Shown: positions 36,944 through 46,750 of the stretch, piece after piece
Layout: every line of letters begins with the position of its first letter
Numbering within the stretch: position 1 is the first letter of the stretch
Source of the DNA: Paenibacillus dokdonensis
Lineage (GTDB): Bacteria; Bacillota; Bacilli; Paenibacillales; Paenibacillaceae
Reading direction: 5' to 3'
Assembly (NCBI RefSeq): GCF_004916975.1
Contig: NZ_STGQ01000001.1
Location: forward strand, 520,993-584,992
DNA: 64,000 nucleotides
Notes under the pieces: model-generated
What the model was told of the DNA's origin: nothing
The model's database searches: none
The model's input: the letters and a program-made list of their open reading frames with translations, nothing else
Position numbers and translations under genes: made by a program

Positions 36944-37633
36944 ATGCGATCGAAAGTATTAATTATTGATGATGACGAAAAAATTATTTCCATGCTGCGC
37001 AGAGGGCTGGCTTTTGAAGGCTACGATATTATAACAGCCAATAATGGGGCGGAAGGCCTGAAGAGTGTCCTGAACAATGAACCGGATCTGGTGATTCTGG
37101 ATGTCATGATGCCTCAGGTTGATGGTTTTGAGGTATGCCGCCGCTTGCGCGAAGGTGGAATCCGTGTGCCGGTGCTCATGCTGACAGCCAAGGATGAAAT
37201 CGAGCATCGGGTCAAAGGACTGGACCTGGGAGCGGATGACTATCTCGTTAAGCCGTTTGCGCTGGAAGAACTGCTGGCACGGGTCCGGGCGCTCTTACGC
37301 CGGAAACCGGGACAAGAGGATGCTGAGGATCACCGTTTAGCGTTTGAGGATATTATTCTGGATGTCGATTCCAGAGAGGTGCTGCGTGGAGGCAAACGTC
37401 TGGAGCTGACAGCCAAAGAATTTGAGCTGCTGCACCTATTTATGCAGAATCCGAAGCGAGTACTGTCGCGGGATCTCATTATGGACAAGATCTGGGGTTA
37501 TGATTATAGCGGCGAATCTAACGTCCTTGAAGTATATATAGCCATGCTGCGTCAAAAAATCGAAGAGCATGGAGGTAAACGGCTTATCCAAACCATCCGT
37601 GGAGCGGGCTACATTTTGAGAGGTGACTCATAA
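36944..37633 (+). CDS. OmpR-family response regulator
   Basis: 229 aa. The receiver has DDDEK (9-13), phospho-acceptor Asp53 (LVILDVMMP) and Lys in YLVKPF. The winged helix follows (LELTAKEFELLHLF to IRGAGYILRG). It is 2 bp from the kinase gene and 150 bp after htrA, with a GAAGGAG-type site. The architecture resembles MprA/YkoG regulators. Probable targets are envelope stress genes including htrA; not demonstrated. Confidence 0.9.
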   Translation: MRSKVLIIDDDEKIISMLRRGLAFEGYDIITANNGAEGLKSVLNNEPDLVILDVMMPQVDGFEVCRRLREGGIRVPVLMLTAKDEIEHRVKGLDLGADDYLVKPFALEELLARVRALLRRKPGQEDAEDHRLAFEDIILDVDSREVLRGGKRLELTAKEFELLHLFMQNPKRVLSRDLIMDKIWGYDYSGESNVLEVYIAMLRQKIEEHGGKRLIQTIRGAGYILRGDS

Positions 37634-37635
37634 AC

Positions 37636-39096
37636 ATGTCCATACGTTGGCGGCTAACCGCATGGTATACATGCATTTTGGCTGTAACTCTTATTTTGTT
37701 TGGGTCTGCTGTATACGGTGTGGTTCATTATAATACGTACTCCGAAATCAAGAAGAAAATTACGGATCAGCGCAAACAAATGCAAACAAATATTATCGTA
37801 GGAATATCTCAAGGACAGCTGAAATTTGATCTCGGACTTGAGACGACAACTGATTTTCAGTCTTCGCAAATTTTCGGACAGCTTCATAACTATCAAAACA
37901 ACCAAAACCTTGTCACGAATAATCTGGCGGATTTGAAAAAGCTTTTTCCCGTACCTGCGACAACAAATGCAACTAAGGTGAAGCAGTTTGAAAGATATAA
38001 GCTGAACGGCAATCCATTCTTGGTATATCAAGAGCCGTTGATTTATAAAGATCAGCTGATTGGTTTTCTGCAACTAGCCGTTTGGACCGGACATGAGGAA
38101 GAATTGCTGAGGCTGCTCCGAAGTATTTTAATTATGAGTGCCACCATTATGTTGCTCATGGCAACAACCTTCGGCCTCTTCCTGGCACGCAAATCCATAG
38201 CTCCGATTGGCAAAGTCATTGAAGCTGCAGACCAAATCCAAAACGGTTCGGATCTAAGCGTACGGATTGCTTATGACGGTCCTCAGGATGAGGTCGGCCA
38301 ACTGATCAATACGGTCAATAATATGCTGGGACGGATGGAAGGCTTTTATAAAAACCTGGAAGATTCCTATGCCGCGCAGCGCAGGTTTGTATCCGACGCA
38401 TCTCATGAACTGCGCACACCGCTGACCACGATCCGCGGCAATGTGGATTTGCTGCAAAAGATGTGGTCCAAGGATGATTCGGACCGCCCTAATATTGATG
38501 AGGCTACCCTTCATACGATGTCTCTGGAAGCAGTCAGCGATATAGCGGATGAGTCCAAGCGGATGAGCAGGCTGGTGAGCGACATGCTGTCCTTGGCCCG
38601 AGCGGATACCGGACGAACCTTTGAAAAAGAGCCGGTCCCGCTAGAAATTCTTGTTGAGGAAGTGGCCCGCCGGGCCCAAATGCTGCCGCGTCAAGCAGAG
38701 TGGATCACCGGAGATTTTTCCGTACTGAATGGTATATATATTAACGGTAACAAAGATTATATGCAGCAGATGCTGTTCATTTTTATTGAGAACGCGTTCA
38801 AATACACGCCTGCAGGTGAAGTGGTGTTTGATGCCTTCATATTCAAAAACCAGGTGGGAATAAGGATTGCAGACACCGGAATTGGTATGGATAAGGAGGA
38901 AGTACCCTATATCTTCGATCGTTTTTACCGTGCGGATCAATCCCGCGGTGTTACCGAAGGTATCGGGCTTGGCTTATCCATCGCCAAATGGATCATCGAT
39001 GAACTGGAAGGCTCGGTTGAGGTTGTAACCCGTCAAGGAGAGGGAACCACCTTCGTCATCTGGCTGCCGATCGTCTTTCCGACACCTCTCGAATAG
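37636..39096 (+). CDS. sensor histidine kinase
   Basis: 486 aa. TM1 about residues 8-30, a 130-residue extracytoplasmic sensor, TM2 about 161-184, HAMP (185-238), HisKA with His257 in SDASHELRTPLTT and HATPase_c (ENAFKYTP, ADTGIGMD, GIGLGLSIAK). Partner of the regulator just upstream. A cell-envelope or secretion-stress signal is suggested by the adjacent HtrA protease. Confidence 0.9.
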   Translation: MSIRWRLTAWYTCILAVTLILFGSAVYGVVHYNTYSEIKKKITDQRKQMQTNIIVGISQGQLKFDLGLETTTDFQSSQIFGQLHNYQNNQNLVTNNLADLKKLFPVPATTNATKVKQFERYKLNGNPFLVYQEPLIYKDQLIGFLQLAVWTGHEEELLRLLRSILIMSATIMLLMATTFGLFLARKSIAPIGKVIEAADQIQNGSDLSVRIAYDGPQDEVGQLINTVNNMLGRMEGFYKNLEDSYAAQRRFVSDASHELRTPLTTIRGNVDLLQKMWSKDDSDRPNIDEATLHTMSLEAVSDIADESKRMSRLVSDMLSLARADTGRTFEKEPVPLEILVEEVARRAQMLPRQAEWITGDFSVLNGIYINGNKDYMQQMLFIFIENAFKYTPAGEVVFDAFIFKNQVGIRIADTGIGMDKEEVPYIFDRFYRADQSRGVTEGIGLGLSIAKWIIDELEGSVEVVTRQGEGTTFVIWLPIVFPTPLE

Positions 39097-39150
39097 GTTA
39101 TAATGAATAATTGATAGCTTAAGCATGAGGAAAGCAGGTGGAGTCAAAGC

Positions 39151-40095
39151 ATGGAAGTCATTAAAATATCACCGCGCGGATACTGTTACGGTGTTGTGGA
39201 TGCCATGGTGCTTGCGCGCCAGGCTGCACAGAATCTGGATCTCCCGCGGCCTATATATATACTGGGCATGATTGTTCATAACAGCCATGTCACGAACTCT
39301 TTTGAGGATGAAGGTATTATTACTCTGGATGGAGCGAACCGTCTGGATATACTGGATCAAGTGGAGAAGGGAACCGTTATTTTCACGGCTCACGGTGTTT
39401 CGCCTGAAGTACGTAAGATTGCCCGAGATAAGGGGCTTACTACAGTCGATGCGACCTGTCCTGATGTGACGAAGACGCATGATCTGATCCGTGACAAAGT
39501 GGCCGATGGGTATGAAGTCATTTATATCGGAAAGAAAGGCCATCCGGAGCCGGAAGGCGCCATTGGTATCGCGCCGAATCATGTACATCTTATCGAGAAG
39601 GAAGAGGAAATCGCCGAACTCAAAATATCTTCTTCCCGAATCATCATTACGAATCAGACAACGATGAGCCAGTGGGATATCAAGCATATCGTGAAGCGAC
39701 TTTTGGAGCTGTTTCCTTCGGCTGAGGTGCATAATGAAATCTGTCTTGCAACGCAGGTTCGCCAAGAGGCAGTAGCGGAGCAGGCTGGGCAGGCTGATCT
39801 GGTCATCGTGGTCGGAGACCCCAGAAGCAATAACTCTAACCGTCTCGCCCAGGTATCCGAAGAGATTGCCCATGTCACAGCATACCGGATTGCCGATATT
39901 ACCGAGCTCAAACGCGAATGGCTGGAGGGCATATCGAAGGTTGCCGTTACTTCGGGGGCGTCCACCCCTACACCGATTACCAAAGAGGTCATTAACTATC
40001 TGGAGCAGTATGATCCGAATAATCCGGAAACCTGGGATCTCCAGCGGACCGTGAACATGAATAAGCTGCTGCCTCCGGTAAAAACAAAAAGATAA
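39151..40095 (+). CDS. ispH: 4-hydroxy-3-methylbut-2-enyl diphosphate reductase
   Basis: 314 aa. Three cluster cysteines are visible: Cys12 ([12 protein letters not shown]), one in DATCPDVTK and one in HNEICLATQ. The [17 protein letters not shown] and [10 protein letters not shown] segments complete the IspH fold. Last step of the MEP isoprenoid pathway, forming IPP and DMAPP. Preceded by GCAGGTGGAG. Has its own terminator. Confidence 0.96.
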   Translation: MEVIKISPRGYCYGVVDAMVLARQAAQNLDLPRPIYILGMIVHNSHVTNSFEDEGIITLDGANRLDILDQVEKGTVIFTAHGVSPEVRKIARDKGLTTVDATCPDVTKTHDLIRDKVADGYEVIYIGKKGHPEPEGAIGIAPNHVHLIEKEEEIAELKISSSRIIITNQTTMSQWDIKHIVKRLLELFPSAEVHNEICLATQVRQEAVAEQAGQADLVIVVGDPRSNNSNRLAQVSEEIAHVTAYRIADITELKREWLEGISKVAVTSGASTPTPITKEVINYLEQYDPNNPETWDLQRTVNMNKLLPPVKTKR

Positions 40096-40101
40096 AACGT
40101 A

Positions 40102-40140
40102 GAACAGGCTTTCCGCTAATGGAAGGCCTGTTTTTTTATT
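40102..40140 (+). terminator. terminator of ispH
   Basis: GAACAGGCTTTCC and GGAAGGCCTGTT pair, followed by TTTTTTATTT. Confidence 0.88.
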
Positions 40141-40371
40141 TAAGAAAGAGACGAATCGGAGACTGCCATAAGAAAAATAAGGACTTGGTCTTGACGCATG
40201 GAGGCAAATGATATATAGTTACTTTAGTGATTAAAAGCATAAAAGCTAAAACGCGTTTAAGTAAATGGGTAAGAGACAAATATTATATTCTTTCCGCAAG
40301 CTTTCATTAAAAATGAAAATATAAAGCTGCGCAGCAGACTCTGCGCTTGGATACAGAAAGGAATGGTAATC

Positions 40372-41424
40372 ATGATCGTTATTACATCCAACACGACACC
40401 GGAGGAACAAATTCAAGATATCGTCCGCGTCATTGAGAAAAACGGTTTGCAAGCTTCCATCTCCAGAGGTTCGGATCGCACGGTTATCGGACTCGTCGGC
40501 GCGGTGGATCCAACAATAGCAGAGCATTTGCGGCAGATGAAAGGCGTTGAAAATGTAGTGAAGATTACAAAATCATACAAACTGGCAAGCCGGGACTTCC
40601 ATCCGGAAGATACGGTTATTGATATTAAAGGTGTGAAAATCGGCGGTGAAGAGCTCGTTGTTATGGGTGGTCCTTGTGCAGTGGAATCTCCAGCCCAAAT
40701 TGATGAGATCGCAGCGCTGGTAAAAGCGGCAGGCGGACAGGTGCTTCGCGGCGGTGCATTTAAACCGCGTACAGGCCCCTACAGCTTCCAAGGCGTTGGC
40801 GTGGAAGGTCTGATTATGATGGCGGAAGCTGGTCAAAAGCATGGGCTTCTGACGATCACCGAAGTCATGACGCCGGAATATGTTGATATCTGTGCGGAGT
40901 ACGCGGATATTTTGCAGGTGGGCACACGTAATATGCAAAACTTCGATTTGCTCCGCAAGCTGGGTACCTGCGGCAAACCCGTTCTACTCAAGCGCGGCTT
41001 CAGCGCGACATATGATGAGCTGCTCAATGCAGCAGAGTACATTTTAGCTGGAGGCAACCCGAATGTGATGCTTTGTGAGCGTGGTATTCGTACCTTTGAG
41101 AGCTACACTCGCAATACGCTCGATCTGTCGGCTATTCCTGTGCTGCAGCAGTTGAGCCATTTGCCTGTCATCTCCGATCCGAGTCACGGTACGGGACGCC
41201 GCGAACTGGTGGAGCCGATGTCCAAGGCATCTGTCGCTGCCGGAGCCAATGGTCTTATTATCGAAATGCATACCGATCCTGACAACTCGATGACGGGGGA
41301 CGGCGTACAATCCCTTTTCCCGGATCAATTTGCCGCTCTGCTGAAGGATCTGGAAAAACTTGCTCCGATTGTCGGTCGTTCATTCAATACGGAAAAGGCG
41401 CCTGCAGGGGCATTTGTAGTCTAA
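40372..41424 (+). CDS. aroF: 3-deoxy-7-phosphoheptulonate synthase
   Basis: 350-aa DAHP synthase of the AroF (type I-beta) family. An N-terminal ferredoxin-like regulatory domain (residues 1-70) precedes the TIM barrel with [44 protein letters not shown] and [10 protein letters not shown]. First step of the shikimate pathway. The ATG at 40372 is used because AAAGGA lies 9 nt before it, whereas the ATG at 40363 abuts that site. Monocistronic. Confidence 0.94.
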   Translation: MIVITSNTTPEEQIQDIVRVIEKNGLQASISRGSDRTVIGLVGAVDPTIAEHLRQMKGVENVVKITKSYKLASRDFHPEDTVIDIKGVKIGGEELVVMGGPCAVESPAQIDEIAALVKAAGGQVLRGGAFKPRTGPYSFQGVGVEGLIMMAEAGQKHGLLTITEVMTPEYVDICAEYADILQVGTRNMQNFDLLRKLGTCGKPVLLKRGFSATYDELLNAAEYILAGGNPNVMLCERGIRTFESYTRNTLDLSAIPVLQQLSHLPVISDPSHGTGRRELVEPMSKASVAAGANGLIIEMHTDPDNSMTGDGVQSLFPDQFAALLKDLEKLAPIVGRSFNTEKAPAGAFVV

Positions 41425-41451
41425 ACCGTTTATTCATAACCAAACCATATA

Positions 41452-41500
41452 TTAGCCTGCCTGACGGTTCCACAACCGTTAGCGGGCTATTTGTTTTTTT
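41452..41500 (+). terminator. terminator of aroF
   Basis: TAGCCTGC and GCGGGCTA with ACGGTT/AACCGT inside, followed by TTTGTTTTTTTG. Confidence 0.85.
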
Positions 41501-41524
41501 GTTTTCATAGGCAAACACCCGATG

Positions 41525-41541
41525 TGTGAGGATACCTAACA
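41525..41541 (+). promoter_or_regulatory. GlnR/TnrA box
   Basis: TGTGAGGATACCTAACA fits the GlnR/TnrA consensus TGTNA-N7-TNACA at all ten fixed positions. It lies 28 bp before the -35 of the glutamine synthetase promoter. Confidence 0.75.
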
Positions 41542-41555
41542 CAAATTAAAAAAAT

Positions 41556-41599
41556 ACCTGACATGGATATTGACGATGTCAGGTTTTCCGTTTTATAAT
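41556..41599 (+). promoter_or_regulatory. glutamine synthetase promoter with overlapping dyad
   Basis: TTGACG (41570-41575) and TATAAT (41594-41599) with an 18-bp spacer. A 9-bp perfect dyad ACCTGACAT (41556-41564) and ATGTCAGGT (41576-41584) brackets the -35, so a bound protein would block polymerase. Confidence 0.75.
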
Positions 41600-41675
41600 G
41601 ACGACATAAATATTAGATACTGAACGTTCACGTTGAATATGTGGGTTAATGTTCGGATATTGGGAGGAAGAGATC

Positions 41676-43100
41676 ATGTCGGTTGAAAACGTGTTGAAAA
41701 CAATCAAGGATAATGCAATTGAGTGGGTAGATTTTCGCTTTGTAGATTTGTCTGGGCGCGCCCATCACATTTCTTTGCCTGCTAAAGAGGTGGATGAAGA
41801 AACGTTTGTGAACGGAGTAGCGTTTGATGGCTCCTCGATCCCCGGTTTCCGAGGCATCGAAGAATCCGACATGGTTATGATGCCTGATCCTAATGCGGCA
41901 TACGTAGATCCTTTCACTGCACATCCCACATTAAACATTATGTGCAACATATATACACCGGACGGCGAGCGTTATGAGCGCGATCCGCGCGGCATAGCAG
42001 CGAAAGCAGAAGAGTTCCTGCAAGCTAGCGGCGTGGGTACAACAGCATTTTTCGCACCAGAGTCCGAATTCTTTATTTTCGATGATGTGCGTTACGAAAG
42101 CTCCATGAACAGCTCTTCCTTCTATGTGGATTCCGAAGAGGCCGCATGGAATACGAACCGCAAGGAAGAAGGCGGCAACCTTGGCTTTAAAGTGGGCGTT
42201 AAAGGCGGATATGTTCCAGTAGCTCCTGTCGACACCCAGCAAGACATCCGCAGTGAAATGTGCCGTTTGCTCGAAGAAGCTGGACTGCGTGTGGAACGCC
42301 ATCACCATGAAGTGGCAACTGCAGGTCAAGCAGAGATCAACTTCCGTTTCGATACCTTGAAGAAAACAGCAGATAACCTGCTTGTCTACAAATATATCGT
42401 GCATAATACAGCTCGCCAATACGGTAAAGTGGCAACCTTCATGCCGAAACCTCTCTTTGGGGACAACGGAAGCGGTATGCACGTTCACCAATCCATCTTT
42501 GACGGCGATACGCCTCTGTTCTATGAAAAAGGCGCTTATGCCAACCTGAGTGAGATGGCCCTTCATTACATTGGCGGAATCCTGTACCATGCTCCGGCAC
42601 TTCTGGCACTGACTAACCCGTCGACGAACTCGTTCAAACGTCTGGTTCCAGGCTATGAAGCGCCAGTGAACCTGGTATTCTCCAAAGGCAACCGTTCTGC
42701 GGCAATCCGTATTCCGGTAGCTGCTGTAACGCCAAAAGGCTGCCGCATCGAGTTCCGTACACCGGACTCCACAGCGAATCCTTACCTGGCATTCTCTGCC
42801 ATGCTGATGGCCGGTCTGGACGGCATCAAGCGCAAAATCAATCCGGTCGAGCTCGGATATGGTCCAATGGATAAAAACATCTATGAGCTCAGCGATGATC
42901 AAAAATCGCAAATCCGCAGCGTGCCTGGTACGCTGGACGAAGCACTTGACGCACTGAAAGCCGATTACGAGTTCCTGCTCGAAGGCGACGTATTCACAAA
43001 AGACTTTATCGATAACTTCATCGAATTGAAACGTGGCGAAGCGAAAGCCGTTGCGATCCGCATTCATCCGCATGAATACGGTTTGTACTTCGACTGCTAA
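41676..43100 (+). CDS. glnA: glutamine synthetase, type I (beta-like)
   Basis: 474 aa. FDGSSIPGFRGIEESDM, the APESEFFIFD and GSGMHVHQS active-site segments and the KPLFGDNGSG loop define GSI. It makes glutamine from glutamate, ammonia and ATP. It is longer than the 444-aa Firmicute alpha enzymes, carries the extra stretch around residues 135-165, and keeps Tyr403 in DKNIYEL, aligned with the adenylylated Tyr397 of E. coli. The ATG at 41676 follows GGGAGGAAG. No glnR is adjacent. Confidence 0.9.
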   Translation: MSVENVLKTIKDNAIEWVDFRFVDLSGRAHHISLPAKEVDEETFVNGVAFDGSSIPGFRGIEESDMVMMPDPNAAYVDPFTAHPTLNIMCNIYTPDGERYERDPRGIAAKAEEFLQASGVGTTAFFAPESEFFIFDDVRYESSMNSSSFYVDSEEAAWNTNRKEEGGNLGFKVGVKGGYVPVAPVDTQQDIRSEMCRLLEEAGLRVERHHHEVATAGQAEINFRFDTLKKTADNLLVYKYIVHNTARQYGKVATFMPKPLFGDNGSGMHVHQSIFDGDTPLFYEKGAYANLSEMALHYIGGILYHAPALLALTNPSTNSFKRLVPGYEAPVNLVFSKGNRSAAIRIPVAAVTPKGCRIEFRTPDSTANPYLAFSAMLMAGLDGIKRKINPVELGYGPMDKNIYELSDDQKSQIRSVPGTLDEALDALKADYEFLLEGDVFTKDFIDNFIELKRGEAKAVAIRIHPHEYGLYFDC

Positions 43101-43111
43101 TTCCACTTCTA

Positions 43112-43144
43112 GAGACTGTCCCGAAATATGGGGCAGTCTTTTTG
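43112..43144 (+). terminator. terminator of glnA
   Basis: AGACTGTCCC and GGGGCAGTCT pair, followed by TTTTT. Confidence 0.88.
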
Positions 43145-43616
43145 TGTACGGAGGGGCATCTGACACATGAGCTTTGGTGGACGCTACGATTACGAAGCAT
43201 TCCTCCAATCGCTGTTGTCCCCGAGTTTCCGGAATATTCCTTAGTGGAAGAAACTAGGGGACAAAGGCGACCACTGCCGCTTTTTCGGAATTGCTTCGTC
43301 CTCTCCGCTAGTTTTGCATTGATTGCTACTTCGCTCTTACAGCAGGAGATTTTGTATGTCTCTCCATCTTATTTAAGGTGCACCATTAAAGAATGCAGGT
43401 TATGTTCAAGAGTATTCGAATATTTTATGGTCTCTACGATAGCCTAATGTAAGGAATTGCACCCAAGCAACGTTCATTCTCGGAGTGTCCGCCTAAACGC
43501 CGTGTTATTAACGAATTATTCCGATAGGCTCACATCATCCCTATTATCCTGCATACCTCCCTTTCTCAATGGGCACATTAGCCAAATGAATAATACATAA
43601 TTAGGAGATGTGAACA
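43145..43616. other. gene-free region with large imperfect dyad
   Basis: 470 bp without a convincing gene; a 101-codon open frame from 43142 begins in the terminator and has no ribosome site. An imperfect inverted repeat at 43251-43314 pairs AAACTAGGGGA with TCTCCGCTAGTTT around GACAAAGGCGACC/CGTCC. It looks like the remains of an intergenic repeat element. Confidence 0.5.
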
Positions 43617-45245
43617 GTGATAGAGCATAATGACAATAAACACGACCACAGCGCGGTGGATCAGGCGAGTGCAAATGCCGGCAGCACAGCGGGGGAAGTG
43701 GAACGGGATAAAACTCTTACCGACCGCCAGGGTCATCCGATATCGGATAATCAGAATGTGCGGACGGTGGGCAGCCGTGGGCCGATCACGCTGGAGAACT
43801 ATCACTTCCTGGAGAAGATCACCCACTTCGATCGTGAGCGTACACCAGAGCGTGTCGTTCATGCTCGGGGAGCAGGAGCGCACGGTTATTTTGAAAGCTA
43901 TGGAACAGTAGGGGAAGAGTCAGTATCCCAATATACCCGCGCCAAGCTATTTCAGATCAAAGGTAAGCGTACCCCCGTGTTTGTGCGGTTTTCCACTGTG
44001 ATACATGGAACGGGATCTCCTGAGACGCTTCGTGACCCGCGCGGCTTCGCCGTGAAGTTTTACACCGAGGAAGGAAACTGGGATCTCGTCGGCAACAACC
44101 TCAAAATCTTTTTTATCCGCGATCCGTTGAAATTCCCTGATATGGTACATGCGTTTAAGCCGGATCCGGTTTCCAACGTGCCTGGACCTGTGGGGATGTT
44201 CGATTTTGTATCCAAATCACCTGAAGCGACCCATATGATTACGTTTATCTTCTCACCATGGGGCATTCCAGCCAATTACCGGCAGATGCAGGGTTCGGGC
44301 GTGAATACGTATAAGTGGGTTAACTCGGAAGGCGAAGCGGTACTCGTGAAGTATCATTGGGAGCCGATTCGGCAGGGCATCAAAAATTTGACGCAGAATG
44401 AAGCCAATACCATTCAAGGGATGAATGACAGCCATGCGACTCAGGATCTTTATGAAGCGATCAAACGCGGGGATTATCCGGAGTGGGAGCTTTGCGTGCA
44501 GATCATGAGCGATGATGATCATCCCGAGCTTGATTTTGATCCGCTGGATCCAACCAAGCTATGGCCGGAAGATCAGTTTCCTTTTCTGAAAGTGGGCAAA
44601 ATGGTGCTAGATCGAAACCCGGAAAACTACTATAACGAGGTAGAGCAGTCAGCCTTCGGTACCGGAGTGCTTGTCGACGGACTCGACTTCTCGGATGATA
44701 AGCTGCTCCAGGGACGCACATTCTCCTACTCAGACACCAAACGCTACCGGGTAGGGACCAACTATCTCCAACTGCCGATAAACGCCCCTAAGAAGCGTGT
44801 GGCGACCAATCAGCGTGGGGGTCAGATGCAGTATTTTGTAGATATGGCGCCCGAGCAGAGTCCGCATGTGGATTATGAGCCATCGATGACGGATGGTCTG
44901 GTCGAAGCTGAGCAGAACGCGGCGCCTCACGAGCCAGAGTATCATACCAAGCTCCAGCGTCAGAGAATCGAGCGTACCAATGATTTTAAACAGGCAGGAC
45001 ATACGTACCGCTCGTTTGAAGACTGGGAAAGGGAGGATCTCATTAACAATCTCGTGAATGCCCTCAAACAATGCGATCCGTCCATTCAGGAACAGATGAT
45101 TCGGAATTTCAAGCAAGCGGATGAAGAGTACGGACGCCGTGTTGCGGAGGGGCTGGAAAAAGCACGGAAAGAGTCTTCCGGTGATCAGCGGGAGGAAGCG
45201 GTGCATGACGCAGAGCGCATGGGCCATGAAGCGGATCCCTATTAA
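43617..45245 (+). CDS. heme catalase
   Basis: 542-aa monofunctional catalase, starting at GTG after TAGGAGATG. The catalytic His is in [13 protein letters not shown], the catalytic Asn is in [11 protein letters not shown], and the proximal heme Tyr is in [31 protein letters not shown] is nearer to clade-1 catalases than to KatA of B. subtilis. It degrades hydrogen peroxide. The C-terminal 60 residues are charged. No PerR-like box was recognised upstream. Confidence 0.93.
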   Translation: MIEHNDNKHDHSAVDQASANAGSTAGEVERDKTLTDRQGHPISDNQNVRTVGSRGPITLENYHFLEKITHFDRERTPERVVHARGAGAHGYFESYGTVGEESVSQYTRAKLFQIKGKRTPVFVRFSTVIHGTGSPETLRDPRGFAVKFYTEEGNWDLVGNNLKIFFIRDPLKFPDMVHAFKPDPVSNVPGPVGMFDFVSKSPEATHMITFIFSPWGIPANYRQMQGSGVNTYKWVNSEGEAVLVKYHWEPIRQGIKNLTQNEANTIQGMNDSHATQDLYEAIKRGDYPEWELCVQIMSDDDHPELDFDPLDPTKLWPEDQFPFLKVGKMVLDRNPENYYNEVEQSAFGTGVLVDGLDFSDDKLLQGRTFSYSDTKRYRVGTNYLQLPINAPKKRVATNQRGGQMQYFVDMAPEQSPHVDYEPSMTDGLVEAEQNAAPHEPEYHTKLQRQRIERTNDFKQAGHTYRSFEDWEREDLINNLVNALKQCDPSIQEQMIRNFKQADEEYGRRVAEGLEKARKESSGDQREEAVHDAERMGHEADPY

Positions 45246-45264
45246 TGTCAATATGATGACTATT

Positions 45265-45296
45265 GCCTGTCCGCCCTGGCGGACGGGTATTTTTTC
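45265..45296 (+). terminator. terminator of catalase gene
   Basis: CTGTCCGCC and GGCGGACGG pair, followed by TATTTTTTC. Confidence 0.85.
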
Positions 45297-45444
45297 GTGT
45301 ATCAGCGGATTAATATCATCTCATTTGGAAAATACATATTGAGCTCTTTTTTGAGCCGGATAAACTATATATTTTATTTCTGTAAAGCTTTATTTGAGTA
45401 AAAGAAATATGCTAAAGTGGATGGAAAGGGAATACATTTCCGGG

Positions 45445-45456
45445 ACAAGCGCTTGT
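45445..45456. promoter_or_regulatory. perfect palindrome upstream of serC
   Basis: ACAAGCGCTTGT, with the AAGCGCTT centre found in LacI-family operators (including cre sites), but the outer bases do not fit the CcpA consensus. It lies 80 bp before the serC start. Confidence 0.45.
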
Positions 45457-45537
45457 GCATTTTGGTACTTGCTGCTCCGCGAGATACCTGCTATCATTTT
45501 ATAAAAATCGGTTACAGAGAGAGGATGGGGAGTTATC

Positions 45538-46626
45538 GTGAGCAAGAGAGCTTATAATTTCAATGCGGGGCCGGCGGCACTGCCGCTTGAAGTTCTGACG
45601 CGCGCACAGGCAGAATTTGTTGATTTTCGGGAAACAGGCATGTCCATTATGGAAATGTCGCATCGGGGCAAAGTCTATGAGGAAGTTCATCATGAAGCAG
45701 AGAGCCGTCTTTTATCTCTTCTAGGCAATCCTGAAGGGTACAAGGTGCTGTTTTTACAGGGTGGGGCAAGCACGCAGTTTGCCATGATCCCGATGAATTT
45801 TCTGTCCGCAGGCAAAACGGCAAGTTATGTTCTGTCAGGCAGTTGGGCTGACAAAGCGGTCAAAGAAGCGAAGCTGATCGGTGAAACGCATATTGCTGCC
45901 ACATCGGAGGCAGATAAGTTTATGTCCATCCCTGATCTCAGCAGCATTGAGATTCCAGAGAACGCTGCGTACCTGCATGTGACTTCCAACGAGACCATCG
46001 AGGGTACCCAGTACCAGCAGTATCCCCAAACGGGCAACGTTCCGCTTATTGCTGATATGTCGAGCGATATTCTCTGCCGTCAATTGGATGTAAATCAGTT
46101 CGATTTCATCTATGCAGGGGCTCAGAAGAATCTTGGTCCTTCCGGGGTAACGGTTGTCATTGCCCGTGAAGAGATGCTGGCCGATTCTCCGAAGCATATT
46201 CCAACGATGCTGCGTTACAGTACGCATTTAAAGAATGACTCTCTGTATAACACCCCTCCTTCCTTCTCTGTTTATATGGTGAACGAGGTATTGAAATGGA
46301 TTGAAGAGCAGGGCGGACTTGCGGGGGTTGAGCAGGCTAACCGCAAGAAAGCTGGCCTGATTTATGATATAATCGATAGCAGCGAAGGCTTCTATCGCGG
46401 TCCTGTCGATGCCGGCAGCCGTTCTATAATGAACGTTACATTTAAGTTGGCATCTGAAGAACTCGAGAAGCAGTTCATCAAGGAAACGGAGCAGGCAGGA
46501 TTCGTAGGTCTGAAGGGTCATCGCAGTGTGGGCGGGTTACGCGCTTCCATTTACAATGCGGTACCTTATGACAGCTGCAAAGCTCTGGTGGATTTCATGG
46601 CCGATTTCCAAAAAAGTCATGGATAA
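45538..46626 (+). CDS. serC: phosphoserine aminotransferase
   Basis: 362 aa, GTG start after GAGGATGGGG. YNFNAGPAALP, FLQGGASTQFAM, HVTSNETIEGTQ, PLP lysine in AGAQKNLGPSG and GLKGHRSVGGLRAS are diagnostic. Makes phosphoserine from phosphohydroxypyruvate and glutamate. Followed by its own terminator. Confidence 0.96.
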   Translation: MSKRAYNFNAGPAALPLEVLTRAQAEFVDFRETGMSIMEMSHRGKVYEEVHHEAESRLLSLLGNPEGYKVLFLQGGASTQFAMIPMNFLSAGKTASYVLSGSWADKAVKEAKLIGETHIAATSEADKFMSIPDLSSIEIPENAAYLHVTSNETIEGTQYQQYPQTGNVPLIADMSSDILCRQLDVNQFDFIYAGAQKNLGPSGVTVVIAREEMLADSPKHIPTMLRYSTHLKNDSLYNTPPSFSVYMVNEVLKWIEEQGGLAGVEQANRKKAGLIYDIIDSSEGFYRGPVDAGSRSIMNVTFKLASEELEKQFIKETEQAGFVGLKGHRSVGGLRASIYNAVPYDSCKALVDFMADFQKSHG

Positions 46627-46659
46627 TGCAAGCTGACGAAAAATCAGCATGTTGAACGC

Positions 46660-46694
46660 AAAGCCTTTCGCCTTATGGGTGAAAGGCTTTTTCG
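46660..46694 (+). terminator. terminator of serC
   Basis: AAAGCCTTTCGCC and GGTGAAAGGCTTT pair with a T-run. Confidence 0.85.
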
Positions 46695-46750
46695 TTACGA
46701 TAAGAAGCAAAAACTTATTTGAATTACAACTTAAGGATGGAGTGAATGAT

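Noticed and set aside
41931-43208. 425-codon open frame antisense to the glutamine synthetase gene
   Set aside because: Shadow of a highly biased gene; His/Cys/Phe-rich translation and no start signal.
43142-43447. 101-codon frame after the glutamine synthetase gene
   Set aside because: Starts inside the terminator, lacks a ribosome site, and the DNA looks like a degraded repeat.
43540-43616. PerR box upstream of the catalase gene
   Set aside because: AT-rich ATGAATAATACATAATTAG does not fit the 7-1-7 PerR consensus well enough.
45441-45460. CcpA cre site upstream of serC
   Set aside because: Only the AAGCGCTT centre matches; the flanking TG and CA positions do not.
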